NCBI GenBank assembly: GCA_002633005.1
Contig: NMRA01000004.1
Location: 2,025,935 to 2,089,934, forward strand
Source of the DNA: Phoronis australis
Taxonomy: Eukaryota > Phoronida > Phoronidae
DNA: 64,000 nucleotides
Reading direction: 5' to 3'
Both the position numbers and the translations under genes were made by a program. Below the pieces are notes generated by a model. That model saw only the letters and a program-made list of their open reading frames with translations. It was not told the origin of the DNA and did no database searches. Positions 48,011 to 59,996 of this stretch are shown in pieces. How positions within the stretch are numbered: position 1 is the stretch's first letter; every line of letters begins with the position of its first letter.

Positions 48011-48784
48011 TAGCGCTAATTTCGCCCTTTTACAATTTTAGCTTTGTCTTTGACAATGAACAAACTTATGCTTCGAGTTCCGGAATTACTATATCGACGT
48101 TGACAATGTCTACAGTCAGGCATAGTACTTAAACTCCGACCATAAGGTTTAATTCTTATCTAGACAACCCAGCTTTACATACGTGATTGATACATGTACA
48201 TGTAACTGAGTTCTAAAGTTTCAGGTCATTTGGTGCAACCAGGGGGTCATTAAGTGCTTTTTCCTTCCGAAAAATTGACTTTTTCATTCAACATGTTTGA
48301 CTACTGTGATTCTCAACATTAACCACGCTTAAAAATTCCACGACAGGGGCCCGTAATGCACCGGAAAGGGTCAAGTACTACAAAAAATATCAACTTTCAA
48401 TCAACATGTGTTCGTTTTATACCGTTTATATTCTACTGTGGCAACAGTTAAACATCTGTTATTCAGCATTTTCTTGTATAATTCTGCTATGATGCAAAAG
48501 CCACCGTAAAAGTTCTAAACTTTCCAACAAGTCTCACTCACGCAGAGACATTATTGTCACTGTTTGACAATAAGTTTTTTAGTTAGTGCTACTGTTACGT
48601 TGTTGATTATGCCCTTCGTGTAGGACTCACACATGATACCTGAGAACTATGTGTACGTAACAATCTCAGATGAAGTAAAAACATGTGTGCAAAAAAATAC
48701 CCAAACATATGCTATCTAATTTCGCAAGAGAACATAATTTTCATTGATATCTAATTTTGTAATTGCCCAAGTAGAATTCCATTT
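48011..48784. other. No gene seen
   Basis: AT-rich DNA without frames or repeats of note. Confidence 0.3.
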
Positions 48785-49014
48785 CATGCACGGGCGCACC
48801 CAGGGGGGGAGGGGCTTCGCACGAGCCCCCCATTTGACGAAGTGGGCAAAAAGACCCGAATCAGAGAAACAAAAACTACGCAAAAAGTAGAATACGAGAC
48901 AAAATTCCACTAAAAAGGCAAGAACTATCAAAATTCGGCGAATACACAATTCATGAATCTTAGTGAAAGGTTTCAAAATTCGAGCCCCCCATTTTTAGAC
49001 TGGGTGCGCGCATG
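48785..49014 (-). mobile_element. Family 2 MITE, copy C (reverse)
   Basis: Starts CATGCACGGGCGCACCCAG and ends CTGGGTGCGCGCATG. Flanks CATTT (48780-48784) and CATTA (49015-49019) are a 5-bp duplication with one change. The internal AGTGGGCAAAAAGACC and AATACGAGACAAAATTCCAC blocks are the reverse of those in the 5262 copy. Confidence 0.88.
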
Positions 49015-49092
49015 CATTATCCCTGTTATTTCAATCTATATTGAAAGGTCAGGTTGGGGGCACGGCACCAGCTCGTCAGTGACGCTCTGTTG

Positions 49093-49240
49093 CAGGGGCG
49101 GATCCAGGATTTTGAGTTAGGGTGGCCAGGACAGAGTATTAGCCAGGATTTTGCCCGTCAGACATTCGCACCCCAGAAATGCCTAATGAAATCTGAGAGA
49201 ATTTTAGGGGGGCCATGGCCCCCTTCTAAATCCGCCTCTG
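49093..49240 (+). mobile_element. Family 1 MITE, copy D
   Basis: Starts CAGGGGCGGATCCAGGATTT and ends TTCTAAATCCGCCTCTG with a perfect 5-bp duplication TGTTG (49088-49092 and 49241-49245). At 148 bp it is close to the shortest intact form of the family. Confidence 0.92.
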
Positions 49241-49683
49241 TGTTGTTTATCTTTATTAGGCAGAACTACTTCTACCCCTCATTCCCAATATTTAACCAGG
49301 ACCGAGTTCTGTAGACTCAAGACTCTTGCTAAGTAACCTAGTATGATTACGTGATTTTCTTGTTATACAGGACGATGTTTTGCGAGGGAGAATCTTGCGA
49401 CCAAAGCACGAGTGGCATCTTGCTTCGTTTTCAATGCATTGCGATATCTTGCAAAAACTTAATGGCCTTCCGTTATAACGAGGTTTTCGTGTCTACGGAA
49501 CGCTGCTATGCCAAGTAGAATGCTTGCGGGTTTTCAAAATTAGTAGAAAAGAGGATAAGTGCGCCAGCTTGGTGCATAATCTCACATACTAAAGTCCATA
49601 CATGTAGCTGCTCACCAGGAAAATCAACGTGAGGTCTTACAAACCCAAGACGTATTCCCGCTGTAAATTACCCGGGATAGACT

Positions 49684-51511
49684 GAATTCAATAACGCTAG
49701 GACCTCACTATAAAAGCGAGAGATTGCCGTGCATTTTGTATGAGAGCACGTGATTTTGGCTAAACTTTCTTCACCGTCAGACAACAAGCGAATACAACCC
49801 ATCCTCCCGTTCAGTAACGCTAGAACCTCGCTAAAAAGCAAGACTTCGCAAGATAACGTGAGATATTTCCGTGTATTTTAAGTGAGAGCACGTAACTAAA
49901 ACTAGATTTTAGCTAGGTCCTAGCGTAGGTCCTAGCGTTACTGAACGCACGCCAGGTTAGCACAATATGACGCAAACGGAAGTGGGTGATATTGTACGGT
50001 ACGTCACAAAACGGCAATACACTGTTTCCTCCCAGTAATAGATAAAATACTCTTGCAAAGATGGCGCTGTGACGGATGCATTCCGCTTGCAGCAATTGTA
50101 AACCCCAAAGTGCCGCTTTTACAAAGACAAGGTGCGAGGTACGCACATTTACGTGTATGCGCATACGTTGTACTTATCTAGCTCGGTCTTGAGTTTGTGT
50201 GTTTTGCTGAGTGGCCAGTCATACATGTAAACTGTATAACTTAACAGCCTTGATATCAGGGACATAACTACACTGAAATCATTTTAAGCATGAGTTCTTG
50301 AGGAACATCTTGCAAAATCAAGCCTTATATTTTTGATTTTGGAATTTAGCGCTATCATATATGTATGAAAAAGTCGCGACATAGGGCGAAGGAATTTCAT
50401 TTACACTTAGCTTATCTTAGATTTCAAAATTTCTAGAAACTAGCTTGAGGGTGTTATGACGTTTCAAAAAGCATGCGCGCACCCGGGGGGGGGCTCGGGG
50501 GTCCGCCTCAGAGAAACAAAAAGTCCGAGGAAACGAGACAAAAGTCCACTAAAAAGGCACAGACACACAGTTCACAGACCTGGTGGTAGTACCTGGGTTT
50601 TTTCAGTCCTCCTGCTTTTTTGTTAGCAAAACGTCCACTTTGCCAGAGATTCGAGCCCTCCCCCCTCCATATTAAAATATTAAAGGCAGGGTGAGCGCAT
50701 GAAAAGTACTGCTCCTCCCGCCACAGTTGAAATGCAGGCAATGGTGAGAGCTATAGCAAACCTATGTACTTGTAGTCTCTTTCGTCTCAGCTTAATTCAG
50801 TTACACAAGCTGAACACAGTTGTACAATATGATTTTCCGATGCTGAGCGTTTGTTCCATCGATAATCAAGTGCGCGTATATTGTTCTGAAAAAACTGAGA
50901 AGAGCCAAAACCACGTGCTTTCATTGAAACTACACGGCGATATCTCGCGAGGTCTTGCTTCTCGAGCGAGGTACTAGAGTTATTGAGCTCAAACCTGCGT
51001 GGTGCTTGGAATAGTACCGGCGTAGGCCAACTCTCTAACCCAGTCTATTGTGTAGTCCTTTGATTTGTCAAGCAATGGATCAGTTGAACATAACAAGCTC
51101 GATTTTGCAACCTCAACTGACGTAACTTGAGCTAGCTTCCCATGACCAACGTGCTCGGGAAGAAAAGTGATCACCGCTCCCAATTCGCTCGAGCTCTATT
51201 TTTTGCTAGTCTCGAAGGTTGTTTGGAAAGGAACAACATGCCGTTAAAAGTATTGAACTCTAACAGAATAAATTTTCTCTAAAAATTACAGAAAATGAGA
51301 GAAATAAGGACAATTTGAAATATTGAAAAACATTTTCAAATCAGGTCGTTAGTCTGGTCAAATGGCTGACCAAATGGCCAGGAAGTAGAATTCAATAGCT
51401 GTCTCACAGCTAGAAAAAAAATAACCAAAATCACGTTCTCTCGTTGAAAATACACCCCGCGTAATCTCGCAAAGTCTTGCTTATTAGCGAGGTCCTGTCG
51501 TTGCTGAACTC
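49684..51511. repeat. Inverted-repeat cluster (possible 1.8-kb element)
   Basis: Four copies of a 90-bp unit (TTCAGTAACGCTAGGACCTC ... GCAAGA-TTCGC ... GAGAGCACGTGATTTTGG) occur as two direct (49684-49762, 49808-49896) and two inverted (50903-50990, 51422-51511). The outermost two could be terminal inverted repeats of one element. A further inverted end at 49914-49947 (CTAGCGTTACTGAACGC) closes the second unit into a separate 140-bp hairpin element. No transposase frame is inside; a family 2 MITE (50472-50701) is inserted. Confidence 0.6.
50472..50701 (-). mobile_element. Family 2 MITE, copy D (reverse)
   Basis: Starts CATGCGCGCACCCGGGGG and ends AGGGTGAGCGCATG with a perfect 5-bp duplication AAAAG (50467-50471 and 50702-50706). 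It contains the ACGAGACAAAAGTCCACTAA block of the family in reverse. Its intact duplication points to later insertion into the surrounding inverted-repeat cluster. Confidence 0.92.
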
Positions 51512-51812
51512 TACCGCGGCTTCAATGTTTACACTAGTCTCAATTGCTAATAGAGCCTGTGTTCGAGGCTAGTACCGGCACAATTATTTGTAATAAGCGA
51601 AACCGCTGAAGGACAGCTTTGCTAACGGTTGTTTCAAAAAGACCGGTGTGTTTTTCCATCCACCCATTTCCGCGTGTCACCGCAGAACTTGCAAAGCCAG
51701 ATTCATTGATACCATTAGTAACAACGTACAAAGTATAGTTATGTAGATGCCCGCTTATGCCAGGAATAAACCCGCATCAGCATTATCATAATATGGGAAT
51801 CTATTTTCGCAG

Positions 51813-51859
51813 CGCACGCTCGGTAGGTTCATATGTGTTACGACAATGTCCTTGGCAAG
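51813..51859 (+). other. Candidate small exon
   Basis: A strong 3' splice site (AATCTATTTTCGCAG) and a strong 5' splice site (CTTGGCAAG|GTAAGG) bound 47 bp. Two frames are open (RTLGRFICVTTMSLA or ARSVGSYVLRQCPWQ), so coding status and phase are unclear. Confidence 0.3.
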
Positions 51860-53054
51860 GTAAGGTCTAGTGATAACTCGCACAGTGTTTCGCGAAGTGC
51901 CGTTCTCCGCAAAGCGCAAGATCAGCAGTTACGCCGGTGTGTCCGTTGCTATGGAGATGCTTTAAAACAAAAACTGCGCCACGGTATCGACTACCGCTCA
52001 TACCTTATGAAGACCGGATTGTTTGCATCACGCACATGACCTGGGAAGCTCTTCTTGTGAACCGCATAGATAGTTTTAGTTGCATGAGGTAGGCCAAAAT
52101 TATTTAATTTATGAATATTATTTGATTAAAAAATTTTATAGTGCTATGATTTACTCAGTCGCTAAATATTGCATCCTAAAATTATAGTCTGTTTGCCAAT
52201 ATTTTTAAATTGTGTTCAGCTCGGAACACGGCGCTCGTCTTCTCAACTTTTTTTCTGATTTGCATTTCGTATCCTCTGATCGAACTATTGCTTGATCAGA
52301 TTTTAACTTGATTTTAAAGTTTAAATACATTTTACTGTTCCGAGCTAATTGACAAATTCCAGCTATCTAAACACAGAAACCTTAATATGTTTAGAGTATG
52401 GACTTGTGAATCAAAGTTAAGGCTCGTAAAAACCAGACAACAGTATCATGCATTCACCGTTTCAGTTTTCACCGAAACTGTTAAGTTGGTGTAGAGACGG
52501 ACGTAAAAAGGAAAACAAAATGTTGTTATTCCTTTGGGTTATTATAGAGGACTATTTTACGCTTCCCTAGAAAGTTGCCCTTTTGAAAAAGTTGTTGAAA
52601 GTCGAAAGATTTGTGACAGATGCATTTCTCTACACTAGAAATTGTTTTCAGTGTTACGCTTGGAGGATCTATACGGTCAATCCCGTACCTTTGTTACTGA
52701 GATAGTGTCTCGGCTTGTAGCTGAGCCGCCACAACAGGATCATATTGTTATGACTTCAATCTATACATGCAGCTTTAGTGACTTATTCTTGACAAAACCC
52801 TCCACCAGAGATGCCAATTTGCTTTATTGACAGAAACTCCAAACCGGTCTGCTCGCTCACTCAAATTTCATAAAACCGAGACTTCCTTCGTAGGTAAGAT
52901 TTTGAAAAGAACGAGTCTCAGTGATCTCATGAATTTCAAAAACTGAAATTGTATTTTGGTGTCACGCAAAATTGCGTGAGGAGGCTAAGAAGTTTTCAAA
53001 ACAAGATGATCATATAAAACAAACTCTATTAAATACTTGGAATACAGTAGCTAC
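51860..53054. other. No gene seen
   Basis: AT-rich DNA with short chance frames. Confidence 0.3.
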
Positions 53055-53297
53055 CATGCTTTTAACATGGGGGTTCGAATTTCTGGCGATGTGGACCTTT
53101 CGCTGACAAAAAAGCGGAAAGACTAAAAAAACGGAGTACCCCCTTCAGAACTGTGAACTGTGCGTCTGCACCTTTTTAGTGGACTTATGTCTCGTTTGCT
53201 CGGACTTTTTGTTTCTCTGAGGTGGACGTTTTTGCCCACTTCGCCAAATGGGGGGGGGGCGAGCCCCCCGACCCCCCCTCCGCTGGGTGCGCGCATG
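53055..53297 (+). mobile_element. Family 2 MITE, copy E
   Basis: The right end CGCTGGGTGCGCGCATG is intact; the left end has decayed to CATGCTTTTAACATGGGGG. The core TTAGTGGACTTATGTCTCG, TTTGTTTCTCTGAGG and CCCACTTCGCCAAATGGGG is strongly conserved with 5262-5542. No target duplication was found. Confidence 0.85.
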
Positions 53298-54667
53298 GGC
53301 ATGTTGGAAACATTGGGAATTTCCCTCTCTCTTCTGGGAATTTGAAAAATAACCGGAGACAGATAGATTATTTGGGAACGTTGGCTTCCACACAACGGGG
53401 TTTCTTGTCCTTCTAAATGTTCGAGAAAGCAACATTTCATCAGTAGTATTTGCTGTTGCCCTGACGACCAAGTGGAATTAGACAGCTTTTGGCGTTAAAA
53501 TATATCTGCCCATTTTTACTATGGCGTGTACAAGATTTTCAATGCTAATTGTACTTCACAGAATTATCGACATCTACAGTTGTTTACGGATGTAATTTTC
53601 AGCCACAAGAAATTGTCATTTATTAACACGCACCTCTCCTTAGTTTATAGCTCTTATTTTTGCAATAATTTGACTGAAAATTTCTTTTATCTATTGTTTT
53701 TCAATAACGGCAAGCAATTTTGTCAAACCAAAAACAAGAATGAGTGTATGAATGATTTCATAACGTGATATAGATTAGTTCTTGACATTACTCAGAAGTT
53801 CACAGCTTCAATCCGCAGCTCCGGAAACAATGCTGTGAAGAGCTTTGTCACAAAGCGCCATGTAAGCAATTTGTGCATACAAGGCAACTGATGGCGCATC
53901 ATTTAGACGAGTGCTGTCGCGCAGGAGACAAACCATACACGTAGTTCGTGTAGGGTGCACTATTTCGTAAATATGCATGCCACTGGATATTGTTGGAGAA
54001 AGTAAAATCAGCAAACAGAGATTCCTCGGAAAAATCGCTTTGTTATTTAAATTCTAAACACTGAGTTAAACAGTACACATTTTCAAAGTGTATAATCCCC
54101 ATTGTTTTGTTCACATTAAAGGTCACACTTTCCGTATAAGGGAGATGTGGTAGGTCTATGTCTTGTCATGCCAAATGTGCTTTTTGTTGGAAAAATGGTG
54201 AAGCGACAAGCAGTTGGAAGAGCGTTTTTTGAAATTTGAAACTAAATGAAATATGGTCTGAGAACTTCAAAATCGCTACTAACCAACCGTAAAAATACCT
54301 TTTGAACAATTTGACTTCTGTTTTAGTGGCAGTAAACCACCTTGAATAATGGAATTAAGTCTGTTTTATGGCGTTCTTTTCCACCTTATTTTTTTCTCCT
54401 TAAGCGGCATATTTTGCAATTCGGGGGCTTTCATCTACTCTGGTCCTGCCTTTTTTCAAAGGCATTGTGGTTCCGTTGTCGGCTCGTAAACAACCGGTGC
54501 CGTTACAGATACATACTGTATACCTTAGTGACTTGTAACACCACGGCAGAAAACAACACTTACTACTACAGGCGATCATTATTCAAAGCACGGGCTAACT
54601 GCAACATGGTTTTTTGGTGTATGTATGACTAAACAGCAACCATTGAAAAATAAAAACAGATGGAAAT
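53298..54667. other. No gene seen
   Basis: AT-rich DNA with short frames and no repeats recognised. Confidence 0.3.
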
Positions 54668-54967
54668 CAGTGGCGGTTTGGGGGGTGGGGCAAGGGGGCC
54701 ATGGCCACACCCTAAACTTCTCCCAGATACCATTTGGGAGTTCGGGGTGCCAATTGCTGTGGGGGCGAATGCACAATGCATAGGCCTTGAACAAACCCCG
54801 TTTACAGTTTATTTTTATTTAAATTCTTTTTTTAGTAATAAGGTCCACAAACCCGAAAATTTGAGACCCCTGTATCCCTACATTTTAGGCTGGACGCACG
54901 CATGTGGCGAAATTCTGGTTATTCCTGTGCCCTGCCCCCCTAACTCAAAATCCTGGATCCGTCCCTG
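54668..54967 (-). mobile_element. Composite family 1 + family 2 MITE, second copy (reverse)
   Basis: Starts CAGTGGCGGTTTGGGG and ends AATCCTGGATCCGTCCCTG. Read in reverse it shares with 46278-46593 the family 1/family 2 joint (ATTTCGCCACATGC), the TAAAATGTAGGGAT word and a GGTTTGTGGACCTTATTACT stretch. The inserted block differs by a poly-A/T-rich expansion and its inner boundary near 54760 is worn. Flanks GAAAT and TAATT match weakly. Confidence 0.85.
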
Positions 54968-55959
54968 TAATTGAGCCTCCAAATGCATCACGCGCTACCC
55001 GAAGTTAAATCTCACCGCCTAGCTCGTTCGATACACTGGTCATCAATTTCAGTGTTAGCTTAAAGTCCTTATCTCAAAGGGCATTCTAGTTCAAAAACTT
55101 AAACATACATACCATAATAAGTAATATGTAACACAGCATAATGTTCACATCCTTTCCGTCATCAAACAAAAACCTTTTTGCGCAATTTTGTACCTCGGCC
55201 GAGAGCGGAAAAACATCGATTAATCCCGTCTATTTCTGTGACCTGAGTTCTTGTGTGTTAGTTCAGGAACGATTCCTGAATGCCAGTCATGTTGTCCTTG
55301 AAAACGTATTGACATCACCGTTAGCGTAAAATGCGTTGTTACTTTGTTTGGTAGCTTTTGATTCCCATTTTGGTTCTTTTTATACAAACTGGATTATTTA
55401 CTGTCCAGAATTTACCTATTCTTTGCTTATGACGAATGATATTTAATGCATAATCATAAGTTTGTGAAGTATCGTCGCAGTCTCCCGAGATACATCTATC
55501 GGAACATCAGTACTGTCTGCAAAACATGAGGCTGGACACCATTTCCTACTTTAAAGGGTACAATATGTATTAGCGCATGCGAAAATGACTGAAACGAACA
55601 CAAGGCAAACTGGAGAAAACGATAGGGAACAATCAAAATTTACATCATCCAAAATCTGGGACTTTTTACCACCCTCCTCTGTCAACACCCGTCATCACAG
55701 ACATCATCCCCGGTTTTTGGAAGAACCGACAGCTCGTTGGCGATTCCGTCTTCATGATTCCAAAAAAAAAAAAAAAACTAATGTCGCTAAGTTGCTTTTG
55801 CCGCTGTTGAAATGAACTATCAAACCGAGAATGATGAATATTTTCATACCTAACTACATGTACATGTACGTCAGAGGAGTGAGGATAGGGCGAGGAAAAC
55901 AAAAAGTTTTAGTAAAGGCGTCATTTTTATGCGTCCACATATTTAAATGTGGGTGCATA
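54968..55959. other. No gene seen
   Basis: AT-rich DNA; a TACATGTACATGTACG word lies at about 55856. Confidence 0.3.
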
Positions 55960-56960
55960 TGGCCGTCATCTCTGTCCGGCGTACGGTGCTGTTTCTTGTA
56001 AATTCTTTGCAGGATGCTAATGAGATTTGGCAGATATATATAAAGCAGACGACTATGGATTTTTTGGCGACCCGTTTATCGCTTTGCCCCTTAGTGGCAA
56101 TTTTAGTTTTACACCTTTGGCACTGTCAGGTACTTGCTAAGTTCCTTGATGGACTTTCGTAAAATTTCGTAAAATAGGTTTCTATTAAGGAGGTGATGAA
56201 GCCTTCCAGTTTTCGGACGGACTTGACACATTCTGCGCCATCTGGTGGCCACTGTAATGTTTTTGAATACGTTTTTGAGGTTAGCCTCTCTATCCGCTGA
56301 ACAATTCAAAGGATCATAACGAACATTGGCAGATTTGTTTTGGACGAGAGCACCACAAGTGAATTTCGGACTGGTTTTAGTGCTCTGGCGCCCCCTTGCG
56401 GCAATTTGTTTTTACTTATTGCCTTTAATAACTCTTTGGATGATCCTTTTGAAATTTGACAGATGTGTTCCAATGGAGGTGTCAACAGATGACGACGAGT
56501 TTCAGACCAATCTGACTACAGTTGTCCCCTCTAGTACATGGCAATTTTTATGTTTTATGTTTGCCTCTGTTAGTTTAGGTACGGGCGAATTTTTGTGAAA
56601 TTTGGCAAATAGTTTCTATTAAGGAGACAAAATGCCTTTTCATTGTTGGGCGGATTCGACGTATTCTGCAGCAACTACTGTCCATTTTTATTATTTCGAG
56701 GCCGGTCTTGCCTTCCGCCTCCTTATTCGCCGATCATTATTAAACTTAGCAGTTGTTTTCCTGAGAAGTCCATGCGTGAACTGATTTCTGCACAGGCCTT
56801 ACAACTGTGGCGGCCCCTTGTGATGCTTTTATATTTTTGTGACCATAACTATAGGTGTACTGAATGTGACAATGACTGTCTACGACTTTTGAACGACTCT
56901 GCCTACTGCTGTGTCCCCTAGTGGCATTTTTAATGAATTTTGGCAGTTTTGTAATAGATG
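55960..56960 (+). repeat. Degenerate tandem array, about 145-bp period, with CTCF-like motifs
   Basis: An AAATTTGGCAGAT-type word recurs near 56023, 56163, 56322, 56451, 56597, 56741 and 56935 (steps of about 130-195), and TTCTATTAAGGAG recurs at 56181 and 56614 (433 = 3 x 144). A CCCCTAGTGGCAATTTT-type block alternates with it. Four of these blocks match the CTCF core on the minus strand: 56235-56248 (CCACCAGATGGCGC, exact to CCASYAGRKGGCRS), 56388-56401, 56911-56924 and about 56085-56098. Frames through the array are short and not conserved, so it is not read as a gene. Confidence 0.7.
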
Positions 56961-57338
56961 GACGTCGGTTGACGCGATGGAGACGATTGCCAAGATATGA
57001 GTGCCAATCTACATAGCCTCGGAGTTTAAAAGAATAGCATAAGTATTTCAGTTCATTCCAAAATATGGTTACTCATCCAAATACATGTACGTTGCAAAAG
57101 CTGATATCACGATATGTAGTATTGTACATGTGGCGTCACACGGAAATGGAAAACTTCGTTTCGAATGCGCATTGGTACAACCGTCCTCGTACACTGCCTG
57201 TCAAACATAATGTGTTTATCCAATTAAACACGTGCATGATTTACAGTGTTCCTTTTTCTTTTGTTGCGATGTTGAAGTTTAAGAAATATTGTCTTTTCAA
57301 ACGTATGTCCCTGTTACTGACAGCAAATTTGTTCTCAG

Positions 57339-57518
57339 AACATCGTGCGACCAGACATGTCTGCAGGTGTAACTGTAGTTGGGAACCCAGGCATTCCTAG
57401 CAGTGCTCAAGCAACTTACGGAAACACGCGTCCGAGAACACGGACGAATGTCAAAGAACGAATGTCCGAAAGTAGTTGTATTGAACAGTATCTGAATCGA
57501 ACACTAAAGATTGTCGTG
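57339..57518 (+). CDS. Candidate exon, 180 bp, phase 0-0
   Basis: The best exon signal in the window. A CTGAC branch-point-like word and GCAAATTTGTTCTCAG precede it, and GTCGTG|GTGAGG ends it. It is exactly 60 codons with no stop in the frame reading NIVRPDMSAGVTVVGNPGIP, ..., RTRTNVKERMSESSCIEQYL, NRTLKIVV. An ATG at 57357 in this frame could be the start codon, making the first 18 bases leader. Polar N-terminal half, then a more structured Cys/Leu/Val end running into the donor; the next exon could begin a membrane segment, which is speculation. I do not recognise the protein. The nearest following donor or acceptor partners were not identified. Confidence 0.5.
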
Positions 57519-58622
57519 GTGAGGTGGACGAATGTAAAGTCAGTGAGCCTCGCCGTTCATTGCATATGGTAATTTAAGGTACTGGTGTAATCGGAATGGT
57601 GATCAAAACGTATTGTGTCAATTCAGCTCTTTTCCAGTTTTTCTCATATCATACACTGAGAATTACTCCGGTGTGACAGTGTCTTTGTTAAATTTACTAA
57701 ACCAAAACGGTAATATGAGCGTCTATGAAAAAGTATTGATCACTTAACACTTTTTCATGTCTGGTATAGGATTTTTCTATCGTAGTAGCCCTTGATAATT
57801 ATGGAGACTTTCGTGTCTAATAGTCCTTTGTAAATTACTGAGAAACTAAAGCCCCCAATGTCGACAACCACCCCGTAACTTTTACAAGTGTCCTAGGAAA
57901 TGCGTAGGTCACCTATTTCAGACACAGTTAAAAACAATTCGAGTACTTACATGTATGATTGCGGTGCGTTTGTACACCACGCATGCTCTGTGCCGAGTTC
58001 ATCACGTCATTACGAACGCTAATGAGTAGATGACTAATGAAATTTGCGTTGTTTCTCGTTAAAAATGATGTGCTAGTTTTGACTAATAAGTTTCTGCGGT
58101 ACTTTCTGCAAATAGCTCAGTACTCAACTTCCTGTTGACTGTAAAGCTCCGTTCAAGTAATGAAATGACTTCTGACCTTCACACAAAATATTTTGCCAAA
58201 ACGTCTACAGTGCACACATGTGCAAGGGTTCGACATCAAACCACGACCAGGAATGGAATGTTAGTGATATTTGTTCTTCTTGTATTGATGTGATTTTTGC
58301 GAGGATATCGTATTAAGCGGAACAGCTAGTTACTGTTCGAGTGATTCAAAACTCAGCTAAACCAGTGCATCTAGATTGTGCTAAAGTCCACAATACAGAA
58401 ATCTCACTTGTTAATTAATGCACGCGTCATTCCAAACCTCCAGGTTTTACGAACTTGCGTGAAATTAAAATAGCTACTTCGAGAAACCAATCTGAAGAGG
58501 GGAACTTGTCAGACTTCATAAATTACACACATACATTTTGCACTTTTGTCTAATTTCATGGACTTCTGTATTTTACTTTACTACATCTAAACACATAGCA
58601 AGCATTGTTGAAAGAAAAAATG
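57519..58622. other. No gene seen (intron if 57339-57518 is an exon)
   Basis: AT-rich DNA without a convincing next exon. Confidence 0.3.
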
Positions 58623-59073
58623 CCACTGATGGTTCGTAGTAGGTGTCTCAGAATCACTCAGAAACTCATACATGTAATTCTGTCTTTGTCAAACATTAAA
58701 ATTAAGAAAAGTTGCAAAACACTTGCGTGGTTGATGCCAACACGAAAACTGGTTTTGTTTTTTTTTTGGCAAGTCAAGACTATTTTAAACACTACATCTT
58801 TAGCTACGAACTGGTTGCGCAAGGTACAGTATAAAGCGTGGAATAAACATTATGGGAAGAAGAAGGATCGCGCAAACGCTGTGGACCATAAACAAGTTTG
58901 TCTATTAGCATTGTACATTTGTATTTTAACTGAAAGCGTGGTGGTGCAGTGAAAGAGCACGCGCACTCTGACCGATGCTTCGTGAGTTTTTACGCATATT
59001 CTCATCATGCTTTGCGCGATTACGAAACAAAATGTTGCCCCCCCTTATGATACCCTAGATCCGCCACTTCAAA
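58623..59073 (+). repeat. SINE-like composite repeat, copy 2
   Basis: Partner of 39057-39656 with the same order of blocks. The tRNA-like head (about 58940-58990, GTGGTGCAGTGAAAGAGCAC) is more decayed than in copy 1. The tail CCCCCCCTTATGATACCCT, then AGATCCGCCACT, matches copy 1 and the remnant at 61690-61829. Confidence 0.65.
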
Positions 59074-59926
59074 TTGTTGACAAAGAATGACATGGGCGGC
59101 ATTGTGCAGGAATCGTCAACAAAACTCTTGACATTAAAACAGTTTACAGCTGTCGAAGAAATCGACGGTGGTAACAGAGTGATTAATTCAATATCGGGAT
59201 TTGCGCAAAAAGACCAAGCAGGGCATTGCATATTGTATTTAATTATATTATAAAGACAGTATAAGTTTTATATTTATAGGTAAATTGGCCGCAACTTAAT
59301 AACGCACATGCCTTTTGAAGCTTTTCCTGCCTTAACCTTGGGATATGATCTCTCTCGATTTACGAACGGGAGCGAACTGTAGGCACCAACAGACATTTGC
59401 TAGCCCATTTAAGAGGTACGTAATATGCAAATGTATGACGTTCCAAAGGGATCTCCGTTAGTGTCTCTCTATGTACAACTAAGGTTATTCTACGCCTAAT
59501 AGTCTTGTAGGTAAAACTGATCATTCAACGCAAAACAGGGTGGATGCACTTGGGTTCTTTCAGTGCTCCCACTTAGTTATGTAAAATCAAATTCTTTAGA
59601 GATAGGAGTAGTGACGCTCACCACCAGTAAGTGACTCCCATACATCGATTTGTAGGTGCTATTGAGTGCCTCAAGGGACATAGGATTATGTCAGAGGTCA
59701 ACTATTAGGGTAGTCAAATAATGAAGCGACAAGCTCTGATATTTAACGAAAGCCATCCTTGAGAAAAAAGTAAAACTTAACTGAATTATTCTATATGTTA
59801 TAGTTTTAAAGGCAAACGTTCTTAAGTGCGGTCTTAAATCGACCTGCTTGCAACGTCACCCGACCTAATAAACATAAGTTCGAAAAGATTTCTGCCCCCA
59901 CCGGATTGTATTTCTGTGATCGGCCA
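59074..59926. other. No gene seen; family 2 fragment
   Basis: AT-rich DNA. At about 59540-59580, CACTTGGGTTCTTTCAGTGC resembles the interior of the family 2 copy at 50472 (CTGGGTTTTTTCAGTCC), so it is a small transposon fragment. Confidence 0.3.
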
Positions 59927-59996
59927 GTGGTCCCGATGTCTCAGTAGACTAGCTTGTCTCTACGGTTAACGGAGTGTCCCGAATTCTAGTCCCGGT
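59927..59996 (+). repeat. tRNA-derived SINE head, different type
   Basis: GATGTCTCAGTAGACTAGC resembles an A box and CCCGAATTCTAGTCCCGG a B box with a T-stem that can pair (CCCGG region). It differs from the heads at 18570 and 39350, so at least two tRNA-derived families are present. Confidence 0.5.

Noticed and set aside
53123-53471. Overlapping frames of 105-108 codons on the minus strand and others on plus
   Set aside because: They lie in a family 2 MITE; similar open frames on all strands come from its G and C runs.
59562-59634. Exon-like segment with TTCTTTCAG acceptor and GTAAGT donor
   Set aside because: The acceptor lies in a family 2 fragment that recurs at 50590, so the splice-like signal is a repeat feature.
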